The notes under the pieces: model-generated
The model's database searches: none
Told to the model about the DNA's origin: nothing
What the model saw: the letters and a program-made list of their open reading frames with translations, nothing else
Translations under genes and position numbers: made by a program
Part shown: one piece after another, positions 1 to 8,268 of the stretch
Layout: every line of letters begins with the position of its first letter
Numbering within the stretch: the first letter of the stretch is position 1
Source: Alphaproteobacteria bacterium
Lineage (GTDB): Bacteria > Pseudomonadota > Alphaproteobacteria > Rhodobacterales > Rhodobacteraceae
Assembly (NCBI GenBank): GCA_003694465.1
Contig: RFKM01000164.1
Coordinates: forward strand, 1-8,907
Reading direction: 5' to 3'
DNA length: 8,907 nt

Positions 1-10
1 GCATGGCCAT
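1..10 (-). CDS. Probable 5' end of a gene running off the left edge (product unknown)
   Basis: Read on the minus strand, an ATG at 10-8 follows a GGAGG ribosome binding site (complement of 16-20) by 5 nt, and a second in-frame ATG lies at 4-2. Only three codons and one base are inside the window, so the product cannot be read. The start is believable because of the well-placed ribosome binding site and because two TTTGCAAA boxes sit just upstream, as an autoregulated or co-regulated gene would have. A ScfR/PccR-type regulator is one candidate, since the regulator gene lies near pccB in Rhodobacter sphaeroides. That identity is inference only. Confidence 0.4.
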
Positions 11-22
11 GGCGCCCTCCCT

Positions 23-52
23 TTTGCAAAGAAGAGCATTACGCTTTGCAAA
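23..52 (-). promoter_or_regulatory. Two perfect TTTGCAAA boxes, putative ScfR/PccR-type operator
   Basis: Two identical 8-bp palindromes TTTGCAAA lie at 23-30 and 45-52, 22 bp centre to centre (about two helical turns). They fill most of the 60-bp gap between the end of the MFS gene and the minus-strand start at position 10. The motif matches the PccR (ScfR family) operator half-site of R. sphaeroides, where two copies are separated by 4 bp; here the spacer is 14 bp. On the minus strand a weak -35-like TCGACA (64-59) and a -10-like CGTAAT (43-38) flank the 45-52 box, though the 15-nt spacer is short. Bound protein would then cover the promoter and start site, which suggests repression. Binding itself is inferred. 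Confidence 0.55.
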
Positions 53-70
53 GGGGCTTGTCGAGCGGGC

Positions 71-1288
71 TCAGGCCGCGCCGAGGCGGGCATTGCGGCG
101 CATGACCAGAAGGATCGAGACGAGCGACAGCCCCGAGGAGGCGAGCATGAGGCCGATGAGCGGCAGCGCCCCGCTTTCGACCGAAAGAAGCCCCCCGGAC
201 AGGGCCGAAAGCGCCGCGCCGCCGCCGATCATCAGCGCCCCGCCCAGACCCGAGGCGCTGCCGGCCAGATGCGGGCGCACCGACAGCGTGCCGGAGGTGG
301 CGTTGGGCAGCACCAGTCCGTTGCCCAGCCCCAGCGGGACCATGAAGCCGAAGAATACCAGCGGGTGGCCGAGGCCGATGGCGTGGATGAGGAACGAGGC
401 GGCAAGCCCGGCGGTGGAGACGAGCGTTCCGGCAAGGATCATCCGGTCGATCCCGAAGCGCACCGAGAAGCGCCCGGCAATCCCGTTCCCGAACAGGTAG
501 CCGAAGGCCGCGGCGCCGAACAGAAGCCCCAGCGTGGCCGGCGACAGGTGATAGATTTCCGACCCGACAAAGGGCGCGCCCCCGAGATAGGCGAAGAACG
601 CCCCCGAGGCGAACATCGCCGCCGCCGCATAGCCCCAGAAGCGCGGCGAACCCAGCAGTTCGGGGTATTGGCGCAGCTGGGCGCCGAAGCTGCCCGAGCG
701 CGCCGCGGCGGTCTCGCCAAGATCGCGCCAGATCAGCCAGAAGACGGCAAGGCCGAGCAGCGCGAGCAGCCAGAAATTCGCCTGCCAGCCGAAGGCGGCA
801 TCGAGCACGCCACCCAGCGCCGGGCCCAGCATCGGCACCAGCGACATGCCCATGGTGACATAGGCGATCATCGAGGCCGCCTCGGGGCCGGGGACCATGT
901 CGCGCACCACCGCGCGGCTGAGCACCATGCCCGCCGAGACCACCGCCTGCAGCATCCGGAAGGCGAGGAAGATTTCGGCCGTCGGCGCGAAGAGGCAGCC
1001 GATCGTTGCAAGGACGAAGGCCGCGAAGGACCACAGCAGAAGCGGCCGGCGCCCGAACCTGTCAGAGAGCGGGCCCACCAGCACCTGCAACACCGCGTTC
1101 ATCGCCAGATAGAGCGAGACGGAGAGCTGCATCAGCCGGTAATCGGCCCCGAAATAGGCCGTCATCCCCGGCAGCGACGGCAGGAAGATGTTCATCGACA
1201 GCGCCGAAAGCCCGGCGATCAGCGTCAGGGTGACGATGTGCGGCGGGGTCGTGCGATCGAGAAAGCGGGCGGGCAGGGGCTGGCTCAT
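71..1288 (-). CDS. Bcr/CflA-type multidrug efflux MFS transporter
   Basis: This 405-aa inner-membrane protein is hydrophobic throughout, consistent with the 12 helices of the DHA1 drug:H+ antiporter group. Recognised elements are the MFS motif A loop [11 protein letters not shown] (residues 72-82) between helices 2 and 3, the [20 protein letters not shown] stretch (111-130) characteristic of Bcr/CflA proteins with its RD pair, and a GPALGG antiporter motif (155-160) in helix 5. Length is normal for the family (about 390-410 aa). The ATG at 1288 is the only sensible start before helix 1, but its ribosome binding site is poor (GGGG only). It follows the RTX protease on the same strand after 53 bp, so it may be read through from that gene. 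The substrate cannot be predicted (bicyclomycin, chloramphenicol and sulfonamides are known for relatives), and nothing ties it to propionate metabolism. Confidence 0.9.
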   Translation of the reverse strand: MSQPLPARFLDRTTPPHIVTLTLIAGLSALSMNIFLPSLPGMTAYFGADYRLMQLSVSLYLAMNAVLQVLVGPLSDRFGRRPLLLWSFAAFVLATIGCLFAPTAEIFLAFRMLQAVVSAGMVLSRAVVRDMVPGPEAASMIAYVTMGMSLVPMLGPALGGVLDAAFGWQANFWLLALLGLAVFWLIWRDLGETAAARSGSFGAQLRQYPELLGSPRFWGYAAAAMFASGAFFAYLGGAPFVGSEIYHLSPATLGLLFGAAAFGYLFGNGIAGRFSVRFGIDRMILAGTLVSTAGLAASFLIHAIGLGHPLVFFGFMVPLGLGNGLVLPNATSGTLSVRPHLAGSASGLGGALMIGGGAALSALSGGLLSVESGALPLIGLMLASSGLSLVSILLVMRRNARLGAA

Positions 1289-1341
1289 GGCCCCGGGTTA
1301 CGCCCGCCGCGGCGGATTGTCGAGCGCCGGGCGCGCCCCGG

Positions 1342-2523
1342 TCAGACGGCGAAGAGGTCGGCCTGCAGCGCCGCGACGGTGGTGTGCAACACGGTGATGA
1401 CATCGCCATTGCCGAAGTCGATCACCACGTCGCCGCCGGAATCGCTCGCCGCGGCGATGATCGCGGCGGTGTTTCCGTGGCCGGAAATCTCGATGTGCTC
1501 GCCGGCGGCATGATCGCGGATCGTGTCGTGCCCGTCGCCCTTGGCAAACACGAAGGTATCGGCGCCGCCGCCGCCGATCAGCTTGTCGTTGCCCTTGCCG
1601 CCCTTGATCGTGTCGGCGCCGCCACCGCCCTTGATCGTGTCGTTGCCGCCATTGCCATTGAGGGTGTTGGCGCTGGAATTGCCGATGATCTTGTCGTTGT
1701 TCGACCCGCCCTTGGCATTCTCGATGGTCACGCCAAAGGCGATGGCCACGTCCTGGAAGGTGCCGAATTTCGAGAAATGGCCGTCGCGCAGGTCGAGCTT
1801 GGTCTTGTTGCTGCGCGCCGAGGCGTCGAACGTGTCCTTGCCGCCGGTGTCCCAGATCACGTCGGTGCCGCTGACGCGCGGGCCGTCGTAGGTGTTGTTG
1901 CCGGCGTGGTAGGTGGCCGCGCCCCAGATGTCCTGCAGGGCGAGGATGTCATAGAGCATCATCACCTTGTTGTCGCCCGAATGGGTCGGGTCGGCGGTGT
2001 AGGACATCAGCGTGTAATGGTTGTTGTCATACTTGTTGTCCAGCAGGACCGCCCCCTCGAACGGGTGCTTGAGCCCCAATGCATGGCCCACCTCGTGCAG
2101 GATCAGGGCGTTCTGCCCGTTCTTCAGATTGATGTTGCGGTCATAGACGGCATAGGAATCGTAATCGGTGATGTTTTTGCCCGAATACATGACCTTCGGC
2201 CCGCCATAGCCGGCAATCCCCGTGGGCAGGGTGACCTTGCCGATGTTCATGTCGGGGTCGGGGGTGTTCTTCACCTGCTGGAAGTCGACGTTGAGAAAGG
2301 TCTCGACGTGCTTGAGCATCTTGTTGACGGTGCGCTTCTCGCCCTTGGAGAGCTTCGTCCAGCCCGAATAGCTGGAATTGAAATCGCCGAAATCGGCCGG
2401 CTGGCTGTTGCCTGCGAATTGATAGGTGATGACCCGGCGCGGGTCGCTCGAGGTGTTGATCGGGTTCTTCGAGTAGATGAAGTCGAACTGCATCGCCTTG
2501 ATGATGCTGGCTTGCGAAGGCAT
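1342..2523 (-). CDS. Serralysin-like M10 zinc metalloprotease with RTX repeats, type I secreted
   Basis: The 393-aa protein is predicted to be an extracellular protease. The catalytic zinc motif [11 protein letters not shown] (residues 143-153; zinc ligands H143, H147, H153, general base E144) is followed by the Met-turn LMSY (172-175), whose Tyr175 corresponds to the serralysin zinc-proximal tyrosine. A Peptidase_M10_C-like region (about 195-270) leads into six RTX nonapeptides (272-325) that should fold into a calcium-binding beta-roll. There is no N-terminal signal peptide. The C-terminus ends D-L-F-A-V, resembling the acidic-plus-hydrophobic tail of type I secreted serralysins. It is shorter than classical serralysins (about 470-480 aa). 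The ATG at 2523 has a strong ribosome binding site (GGAGG, complement of 2529-2533) with a 5-nt spacer. No ABC exporter, membrane-fusion gene or protease inhibitor is in the window, so export must rely on a system elsewhere. It is transcribed divergently from pccB. Confidence 0.9.
   Translation of the reverse strand: MPSQASIIKAMQFDFIYSKNPINTSSDPRRVITYQFAGNSQPADFGDFNSSYSGWTKLSKGEKRTVNKMLKHVETFLNVDFQQVKNTPDPDMNIGKVTLPTGIAGYGGPKVMYSGKNITDYDSYAVYDRNINLKNGQNALILHEVGHALGLKHPFEGAVLLDNKYDNNHYTLMSYTADPTHSGDNKVMMLYDILALQDIWGAATYHAGNNTYDGPRVSGTDVIWDTGGKDTFDASARSNKTKLDLRDGHFSKFGTFQDVAIAFGVTIENAKGGSNNDKIIGNSSANTLNGNGGNDTIKGGGGADTIKGGKGNDKLIGGGGADTFVFAKGDGHDTIRDHAAGEHIEISGHGNTAAIIAAASDSGGDVVIDFGNGDVITVLHTTVAALQADLFAV
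1549..1710 (-). repeat. Six tandem 27-bp repeats encoding RTX nonapeptides
   Basis: These encode residues 272-325 of the protease in six 9-residue units: [45 protein letters not shown] and GGGGADTFV. The pattern is GGxGxDxUx. Unit 2 is degenerate, lacking the Asp, which is common in the first turns of a beta-roll. Units 3 to 6 are similar enough at the DNA level that repeat-number change by slippage or recombination is possible. Confidence 0.9.
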
Positions 2524-2646
2524 GTCTTCCTCCCCCCTGGGTCCGTCCGCACTGTCCCCGCGGCAAGTCTAGCACGGCCGGGGCGCAATTTCATCCGTCC
2601 CCCACGGGTGCGGCGATGCGGTGGCGCCGGTGTGCCCGGGGGTGGG

Positions 2647-2694
2647 TTTGCAGTTATTCAATTCGCAAGACGGGCTGGGGGAATTGTTTGCAAA
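2647..2694 (+). promoter_or_regulatory. Putative pccB control region with TTTGCAAA box
   Basis: The 240-bp gap between the divergent protease gene and pccB contains an AT-richer stretch in otherwise GC-rich DNA. It holds one perfect TTTGCAAA palindrome (2687-2694, centred about 73 bp before the pccB ATG) and two imperfect copies upstream, TTTGCAGT (2647-2654) and TTCGCAAG (2662-2669). In R. sphaeroides, growth-substrate control of pccB depends on a TTTGCAAA pair with a 4-bp spacer bound by PccR. A second perfect copy at that spacing is absent here. I could not place a convincing -10/-35 pair. The region probably also carries the divergent protease promoter. Confidence 0.6.
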
Positions 2695-2763
2695 TACGCC
2701 CGAATCCGCTTTGGTTCGCCGCCCCGTCCGTTTAGGTTGCCACAAAACCGAGGCGAGGATCCG

Positions 2764-4296
2764 ATGAAAGACATTCTGCAGGAACTGGAAGAGCGCCGCG
2801 AGACCGCCCGCAAGGGCGGCGGCGAGCGGCGCATCGAGGCCCAGCACGCCAAGGGCAAGCTGACCGCCCGCGAGCGCCTCGAGCTGTTGCTCGACGAGGG
2901 CTCGTTCGAGGAATTCGACATGTTCAAGGCCCATCGCTGCACCGAGTTCGGCATGGAGCAGAACCGCATTCCCGGCGATGGCGTGGTGACCGGCTGGGGC
3001 ACGATCAACGGCCGGCTGGTCTATGTCTTCAGCCAGGATTTCACGGTCTTCGGCGGCTCGCTCTCCGAGACCCATGCCCAGAAGATCGTCAAGATCATGG
3101 ACATGGCGATGCAGAACGGCGCGCCGGTGATCGGGCTGAACGATTCGGGCGGCGCGCGCATCCAGGAAGGGGTCGACAGCCTTGCCGGCTATGCCGAGGT
3201 CTTCCAGCGCAACATCATGGCCTCGGGCGTGGTGCCGCAGATCTCGGTGATCATGGGGCCCTGCGCGGGCGGGGCGGTCTACAGCCCGGCGATGACCGAT
3301 TTCATCTTCATGGTGCGCGACAGCTCCTACATGTTCGTCACCGGGCCCGACGTCGTGAAGACGGTGACCAACGAGGTCGTCACCGCCGAGGAACTGGGCG
3401 GGGCGAGCACCCACACGAAAAAGAGCTCGGTGGCCGACGGCGCCTTCGACAACGATGTCGAGGCGATGAACGAGATCCGCCGCCTGTTCGACTTCCTGCC
3501 GCTCAACAACCGCTCGAAAGTGCCGGTGCGGCCCTTCTTCGACAGCCCCGACCGGATCGAGGAAAGCCTCGATACGCTGATCCCCGACAACCCCAACCAG
3601 CCCTACGACATGAAGGAGCTGATCCTGAAGGTCGCCGACGAGGGCGATTTCTACGAGATCCAGAAGGATTTCGCCGGCAACATCCTAACCGGCTTCATCC
3701 GCCTCGAGGGGCGCACGGTGGGGGTGGTGGCCAACCAGCCGATGGTGCTGGCCGGGGTGCTCGACATCGACAGCTCGCGCAAGGCGGCCCGCTTCGTGCG
3801 CTTCTGCGATGCCTTCGAGATTCCGATCCTCACCTTCGTCGACGTGCCGGGCTTCCTGCCGGGCACCAGCCAGGAGTACGGCGGCGTCATCAAGCACGGG
3901 GCAAAACTGCTCTTCGCCTATGGCGAGGCGACGGTGCCGAAGGTCACGGTCATCACCCGCAAGGCCTATGGCGGCGCCTATGACGTGATGTCGTCCAAGC
4001 ACCTGCGCGGCGATTTCAACTATGCCTGGCCCACGGCCGAGATCGCGGTGATGGGCGCCAAGGGGGCGGTGGAGATTCTCTACCGCAGCGAGCTGGGCGA
4101 CCCGGAAAAGATCGCCCGCCGGCAGAAGGACTATGAAGACCGCTTTGCCAATCCCTTCGTGGCGGCCGAGCGTGGCTTCATCGACGAGGTGATCATGCCC
4201 CATTCGACCCGCAAGCGCGTCTGCCGCGCCTTTGCCAGCCTGCGCGACAAGAAGCTCGAAAACCCCTGGAAGAAACACGACAACATCCCGTTGTGA
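2764..4296 (+). CDS. pccB: Propionyl-CoA carboxylase beta subunit (carboxyltransferase)
   Basis: The 510-aa product transfers CO2 from carboxybiotin on PccA to propionyl-CoA, giving (S)-methylmalonyl-CoA, in a cytoplasmic alpha6-beta6 complex. Both crotonase-fold halves of the acyl-CoA carboxyltransferase family are present. The N-terminal half has the [16 protein letters not shown] segment (128-143) and [15 protein letters not shown] (166-180), which build the acyl-CoA and oxyanion site. The C-terminal half has [13 protein letters not shown] (359-371) and [14 protein letters not shown] (401-414) for biotin. Asp407 in that last motif matches the residue that in Streptomyces PccB favours propionyl-CoA over acetyl-CoA, supporting PCC rather than an acetyl-CoA enzyme. 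The ATG at 2764 has GAGGA at 2755-2759 and a 4-nt spacer. The frame stays open far upstream, but that is the antisense of the protease gene. Two small genes follow closely, and pccA comes about 1.1 kb later. Confidence 0.97.
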   Translation: MKDILQELEERRETARKGGGERRIEAQHAKGKLTARERLELLLDEGSFEEFDMFKAHRCTEFGMEQNRIPGDGVVTGWGTINGRLVYVFSQDFTVFGGSLSETHAQKIVKIMDMAMQNGAPVIGLNDSGGARIQEGVDSLAGYAEVFQRNIMASGVVPQISVIMGPCAGGAVYSPAMTDFIFMVRDSSYMFVTGPDVVKTVTNEVVTAEELGGASTHTKKSSVADGAFDNDVEAMNEIRRLFDFLPLNNRSKVPVRPFFDSPDRIEESLDTLIPDNPNQPYDMKELILKVADEGDFYEIQKDFAGNILTGFIRLEGRTVGVVANQPMVLAGVLDIDSSRKAARFVRFCDAFEIPILTFVDVPGFLPGTSQEYGGVIKHGAKLLFAYGEATVPKVTVITRKAYGGAYDVMSSKHLRGDFNYAWPTAEIAVMGAKGAVEILYRSELGDPEKIARRQKDYEDRFANPFVAAERGFIDEVIMPHSTRKRVCRAFASLRDKKLENPWKKHDNIPL

Positions 4297-4307
4297 GCGA
4301 GGGGGCG

Positions 4308-4715
4308 ATGCGGCGCGCGGCACTGGCATGTCTGGCGGCGGGGCTCCTGTCCGCCCTTGCCGCCCCGGCTTCGGCCGGGGCGATCGCGCTGCCCTCGGGG
4401 CGCACGGTCAGCTTCGCCGACATGATCCGGGGCGAGGCAGGGCCCGCCGGGCCGACGGTGCGCTTTCGCTTCATCGAGGAAGACCTCGGCGCGATCATCG
4501 ACACGAGGCCCTATGACGAACTCGAGGCCGACATGAAGTTCCTCTGCGAAAATTATGCCTTGGAGCGCATCGCCGACACCGGCCCGCAGCCGGCGGCGGT
4601 CATCGTTTCGATCTCCGACCGGCCGGTGCCCTTCGGCGCCCCGAGCCCCGAGGCACGGCAGGTGTTCGAGGCCTACCGCCCCGAGAACGGCTCATGCATC
4701 TGGGAGGGGTTCTGA
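4308..4715 (+). CDS. Small exported protein of unknown function, possibly DUF6497
   Basis: The protein has 135 residues from the ATG at 4308. A GTG at 4293, overlapping the pccB stop, would add five residues. I prefer the ATG because it places a clean signal peptide at the N-terminus: two Arg, a hydrophobic core (5-19) and an A-S-A cleavage site after residue 23. A purine-rich GAGGGGG lies just upstream. The mature part, about 112 aa, starts with a short ALPSGRTVSF segment (27-36), contains C80 and C130 that could form a periplasmic disulfide, and ends with SISDRPVPFG (101-110) and a C-terminal CIWEGF. From memory this resembles DUF6497, a small Rhodobacteraceae family found beside pcc genes; I am not certain of that match. 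Function is unknown. The 11-bp gap after pccB and 1-bp overlap with the next gene indicate one operon. Confidence 0.8.
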   Translation: MRRAALACLAAGLLSALAAPASAGAIALPSGRTVSFADMIRGEAGPAGPTVRFRFIEEDLGAIIDTRPYDELEADMKFLCENYALERIADTGPQPAAVIVSISDRPVPFGAPSPEARQVFEAYRPENGSCIWEGF

Positions 4716-5104
4716 TGGCGCTGCCCTACATGCCGAAGCACAAGGGGTTTCCCGGCCGCTATCCGGGCACCGACTTCCAGTTCACCATCCGCCGGGCAAA
4801 TCCGAAAGGGGTGACGCCGCTGGTCCGGCGCGAGCGCCACGCCGACCGCAAGGCGCTCGACCGGCGGGTTGACGAGGCCTTCATGGCGGCGCTGTGGGAC
4901 TATTTCGGCGATGCCCCCTTCGAGCGCGGCAATCTCGACGCCGGGCGCCTGTCGTGGCTGTTCGGGCGCGAGGTGGTGCCCGCCGAAGAGCCGTTCGACC
5001 CGGCCAGCTACGAGGCGCTGCTCCGGATCGACGTTGCCCGGGCACGCGCCTCCTTCCCCGAGGTCTTTGCCGATGCGGGCGACGACGCAGGGTGGGAGAA
5101 ATGA
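4715..5104 (+). CDS. Conserved-looking small hypothetical protein in the pcc operon
   Basis: The protein has 129 residues and is not recognised. Start at ATG 4715 overlaps the previous stop in a TGATG arrangement and has an excellent ribosome binding site, GGGAGGGG at 4702-4709, with a 5-nt spacer. An earlier ATG at 4694 would lie inside the previous gene and lose that site. The product is hydrophilic and charged, with no signal peptide or membrane segment, so it is probably cytoplasmic. Its N-terminal third is basic and proline/glycine-rich (KHKGFPGRYPG, 8-18; RRANPKG, 26-32), the middle (about 45-65) looks helical, and the C-terminal third is acidic. It has no cysteine and no catalytic motif that I can see. 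Its place between pccB and pccA suggests, but does not show, a link to carboxylase assembly, regulation or the partner exported protein. Confidence 0.75.
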   Translation: MALPYMPKHKGFPGRYPGTDFQFTIRRANPKGVTPLVRRERHADRKALDRRVDEAFMAALWDYFGDAPFERGNLDAGRLSWLFGREVVPAEEPFDPASYEALLRIDVARARASFPEVFADAGDDAGWEK

Positions 5105-5244
5105 GCATGTTTCCGCCGGCCATCGCCCGAAATGAGCAAGGCGCCGCCCATATCGCCCGCCGGCGCACGCACCGCTTTTCAACGCCGGTTTCCGGGCGCA
5201 GGGTTGCGGCCATGGCGGGGGCTCAATCCCGGCTTTCCGCCCGG

Positions 5245-5252
5245 TTTGCAAG
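5245..5252 (+). promoter_or_regulatory. TTTGCAAG box, degenerate ScfR/PccR-like half-site upstream of pccA
   Basis: Seven of eight bases match the TTTGCAAA box found upstream of pccB and of the left-edge gene, and the context GGTTTGCA also occurs at 2645-2652 before pccB. It is centred about 145 bp before the pccA ATG. It lies inside a short inverted repeat, CGGTT (5242-5246) and AACCG (5253-5257). No partner box is found 4 bp away, so binding is uncertain. Confidence 0.3.
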
Positions 5253-5274
5253 AACCGATACCCTTCCCCTTCTG

Positions 5275-5311
5275 CCCGGTTCGTGTCCGCGTGACACGGG
5301 CCGGGTTTTTT
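5275..5311 (+). terminator. Strong intrinsic terminator between the pccB cluster and pccA
   Basis: A 13-bp stem is formed by 5275-5287 and 5293-5305: CCCGG with CCGGG, two U-G wobbles, then CGUGUC with GACACG. It closes a 5-nt loop (5288-5292) and is followed directly by six T (5306-5311). It would end transcripts from the pccB cluster 171-207 nt after the last stop codon, separating them from pccA, unless it works as a conditional attenuator in a pccA leader. Confidence 0.88.
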
Positions 5312-5393
5312 CGTTCGCGCGCGCCGGCCGGGCCGGGGCGCATCGCCAAACGCGCGGCCGCGCCGCCCACCGACCCATTGAGAGGAACGGGAC

Positions 5394-7394
<2,001 letters not shown>

Positions 7395-7395
7395 G

Positions 7396-8268
7396 GTGGA
7401 GCTCGTCCTGCATATCGGCGCCCATCGCACCGGCACCACGGCGCTGCAGCAGATGCTGGCGGGGCAGGGCGAGGTGCTGGCCGGGGCCGGGGCGCGGGCG
7501 CTCGTCCATGGCGAGATCGAGACGCGCCTGCCCGGGTTTGCCGCCATCGCCAACGGCGGCGACACCGGGCCGGCCCGCGCGGCGCTCGAGGCCGAGGCAC
7601 GGGGCATGCGCTGCCTGCTGATCTCGGAAGAGAACATGATCGGCGACATGGGCTGGAACCTGCGCTCGGCCAGTTTCTATTGGCGCGCCCGGCGCAAGCT
7701 GGCCGCCTATGCGGCGTTTTTCGGCCGGGCGCCGGCGCGCATCGCCCTCGGGATTCGGAGCTACGCGCGCTACTGGATTTCGGCCCATGCCAAGGAGTTG
7801 AGCTATCGAGACGTTTCCCGCTCGGGGCTCGTGCGCTTTGCCGATATCCGCGACCGGCTTGCAGAAATCGAACGTGGATGGTGCGATCTGGTCGCCGATA
7901 TCCGCGAAGTCTTTCCCGATTCGCGTATTCTCGTCTGCCCGGTTGAGGCGGGCCTGCCCCTTGAGCCGCTCGCCGAAAGGCTGGTCGGCGCGCCGCTGGC
8001 CGGCCTTGTCGCGCCGCGCGAGCGGGTCAATGCCGCACCCGAGGCGGGGCTGATCGCAGCGATGGAAGAGATCCGCGCCGCCGAGCCCTCGATCGGGCGC
8101 AAGGCGATGGCGGCACGCCTCGCCAAGGCCACGCCGCGGCCCTTTGCCGGGTTCAGCCCGGCGCAGGAGGCGCGCATGGCAGAGCGCTACGCCGACGACC
8201 TTGCCCGGCTTGCCGGCGGGTTCGCGGGCGTCGAATTGCTCGCCCCCGAGGAGGCGCGCGGCGCATGA
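7396..8268 (+). CDS. Sulfotransferase-like P-loop protein (first of tandem pair)
   Basis: The 290-aa protein starts at GTG 7396, one base after the pccA stop, with a GAGTGAGG-like site in the end of pccA, so translation is probably coupled. The N-terminal strand-loop LHIGAHRTGTTALQ (5-18) resembles the 5'-phosphosulfate-binding loop of PAPS-dependent sulfotransferases (xxPKxGTTxLQ), with Arg11 where most have Lys. Further on, Arg121 and Ser129 in GIRSYARYWIS are eight residues apart, the same spacing as the Arg/Ser pair that binds the 3'-phosphate of PAPS. An ISEENMIG segment (76-83) precedes it. No signal peptide or membrane helix is seen. Acceptor substrate is unknown, and a non-sulfotransferase P-loop role cannot be excluded. 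It is clearly paralogous to the next gene, which it overlaps by 4 nt (ATGA). Confidence 0.72.
   Translation: MELVLHIGAHRTGTTALQQMLAGQGEVLAGAGARALVHGEIETRLPGFAAIANGGDTGPARAALEAEARGMRCLLISEENMIGDMGWNLRSASFYWRARRKLAAYAAFFGRAPARIALGIRSYARYWISAHAKELSYRDVSRSGLVRFADIRDRLAEIERGWCDLVADIREVFPDSRILVCPVEAGLPLEPLAERLVGAPLAGLVAPRERVNAAPEAGLIAAMEEIRAAEPSIGRKAMAARLAKATPRPFAGFSPAQEARMAERYADDLARLAGGFAGVELLAPEEARGA

Larger units (their letters stand above)
5105..5393 (+). other. 289-bp intergenic region between the pccB cluster and pccA
   Basis: No gene is supported here. A continuous frame from the ATGA at 5101 into the start of pccA exists but is extremely Arg-rich, reads through the terminator and has no recognisable product. 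The region holds a TTTGCAAG box (5245-5252), an intrinsic terminator (5275-5311) and 82 bp of GC-rich leader before pccA, with the pccA ribosome binding site GAGGAA at 5382-5387. The pccA promoter must be either upstream of the terminator, making it an attenuator, or inside the 82-bp stretch, where I see no convincing -35/-10 pair. Confidence 0.7.

Noticed and set aside
1005..1012. GTTGCAAG resembling the TTTGCAAA box
   Set aside because: It lies inside the MFS coding sequence, has two mismatches and no partner box.
1289..1344. GC-rich inverted repeats (for example 1327-1331 with 1337-1341) after the protease gene
   Set aside because: The stem is only 5 bp and there is no T-run in the direction of transcription, so it is not a convincing terminator.
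269..1513. 414-codon plus-strand open frame opposite the MFS transporter
   Set aside because: Arg/Glu/Gln-rich low-complexity product antisense to a clear 12-helix transporter and crossing into the next gene.
1384..2763. Open frame extending the pccB reading frame about 460 codons upstream
   Set aside because: It is the antisense of the protease gene, with low-complexity Val/Ala/Gly/Asp translation. The 510-aa form from 2764 has the family length, a ribosome binding site and a normal N-terminus.
2569..3414. 281-codon minus-strand open frame opposite pccB
   Set aside because: It is rich in Ala, Arg, His and Asp and mirrors the codons of a highly conserved gene, as is common in GC-rich DNA. 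No domain or ribosome binding site supports it.
4329..4331. Possible lipobox cysteine (A-L-A-C, residues 5-8) in the exported small protein
   Set aside because: The cysteine is only eight residues from the start, too close for a lipoprotein signal. The later A-S-A site after residue 23 fits ordinary signal peptidase cleavage.
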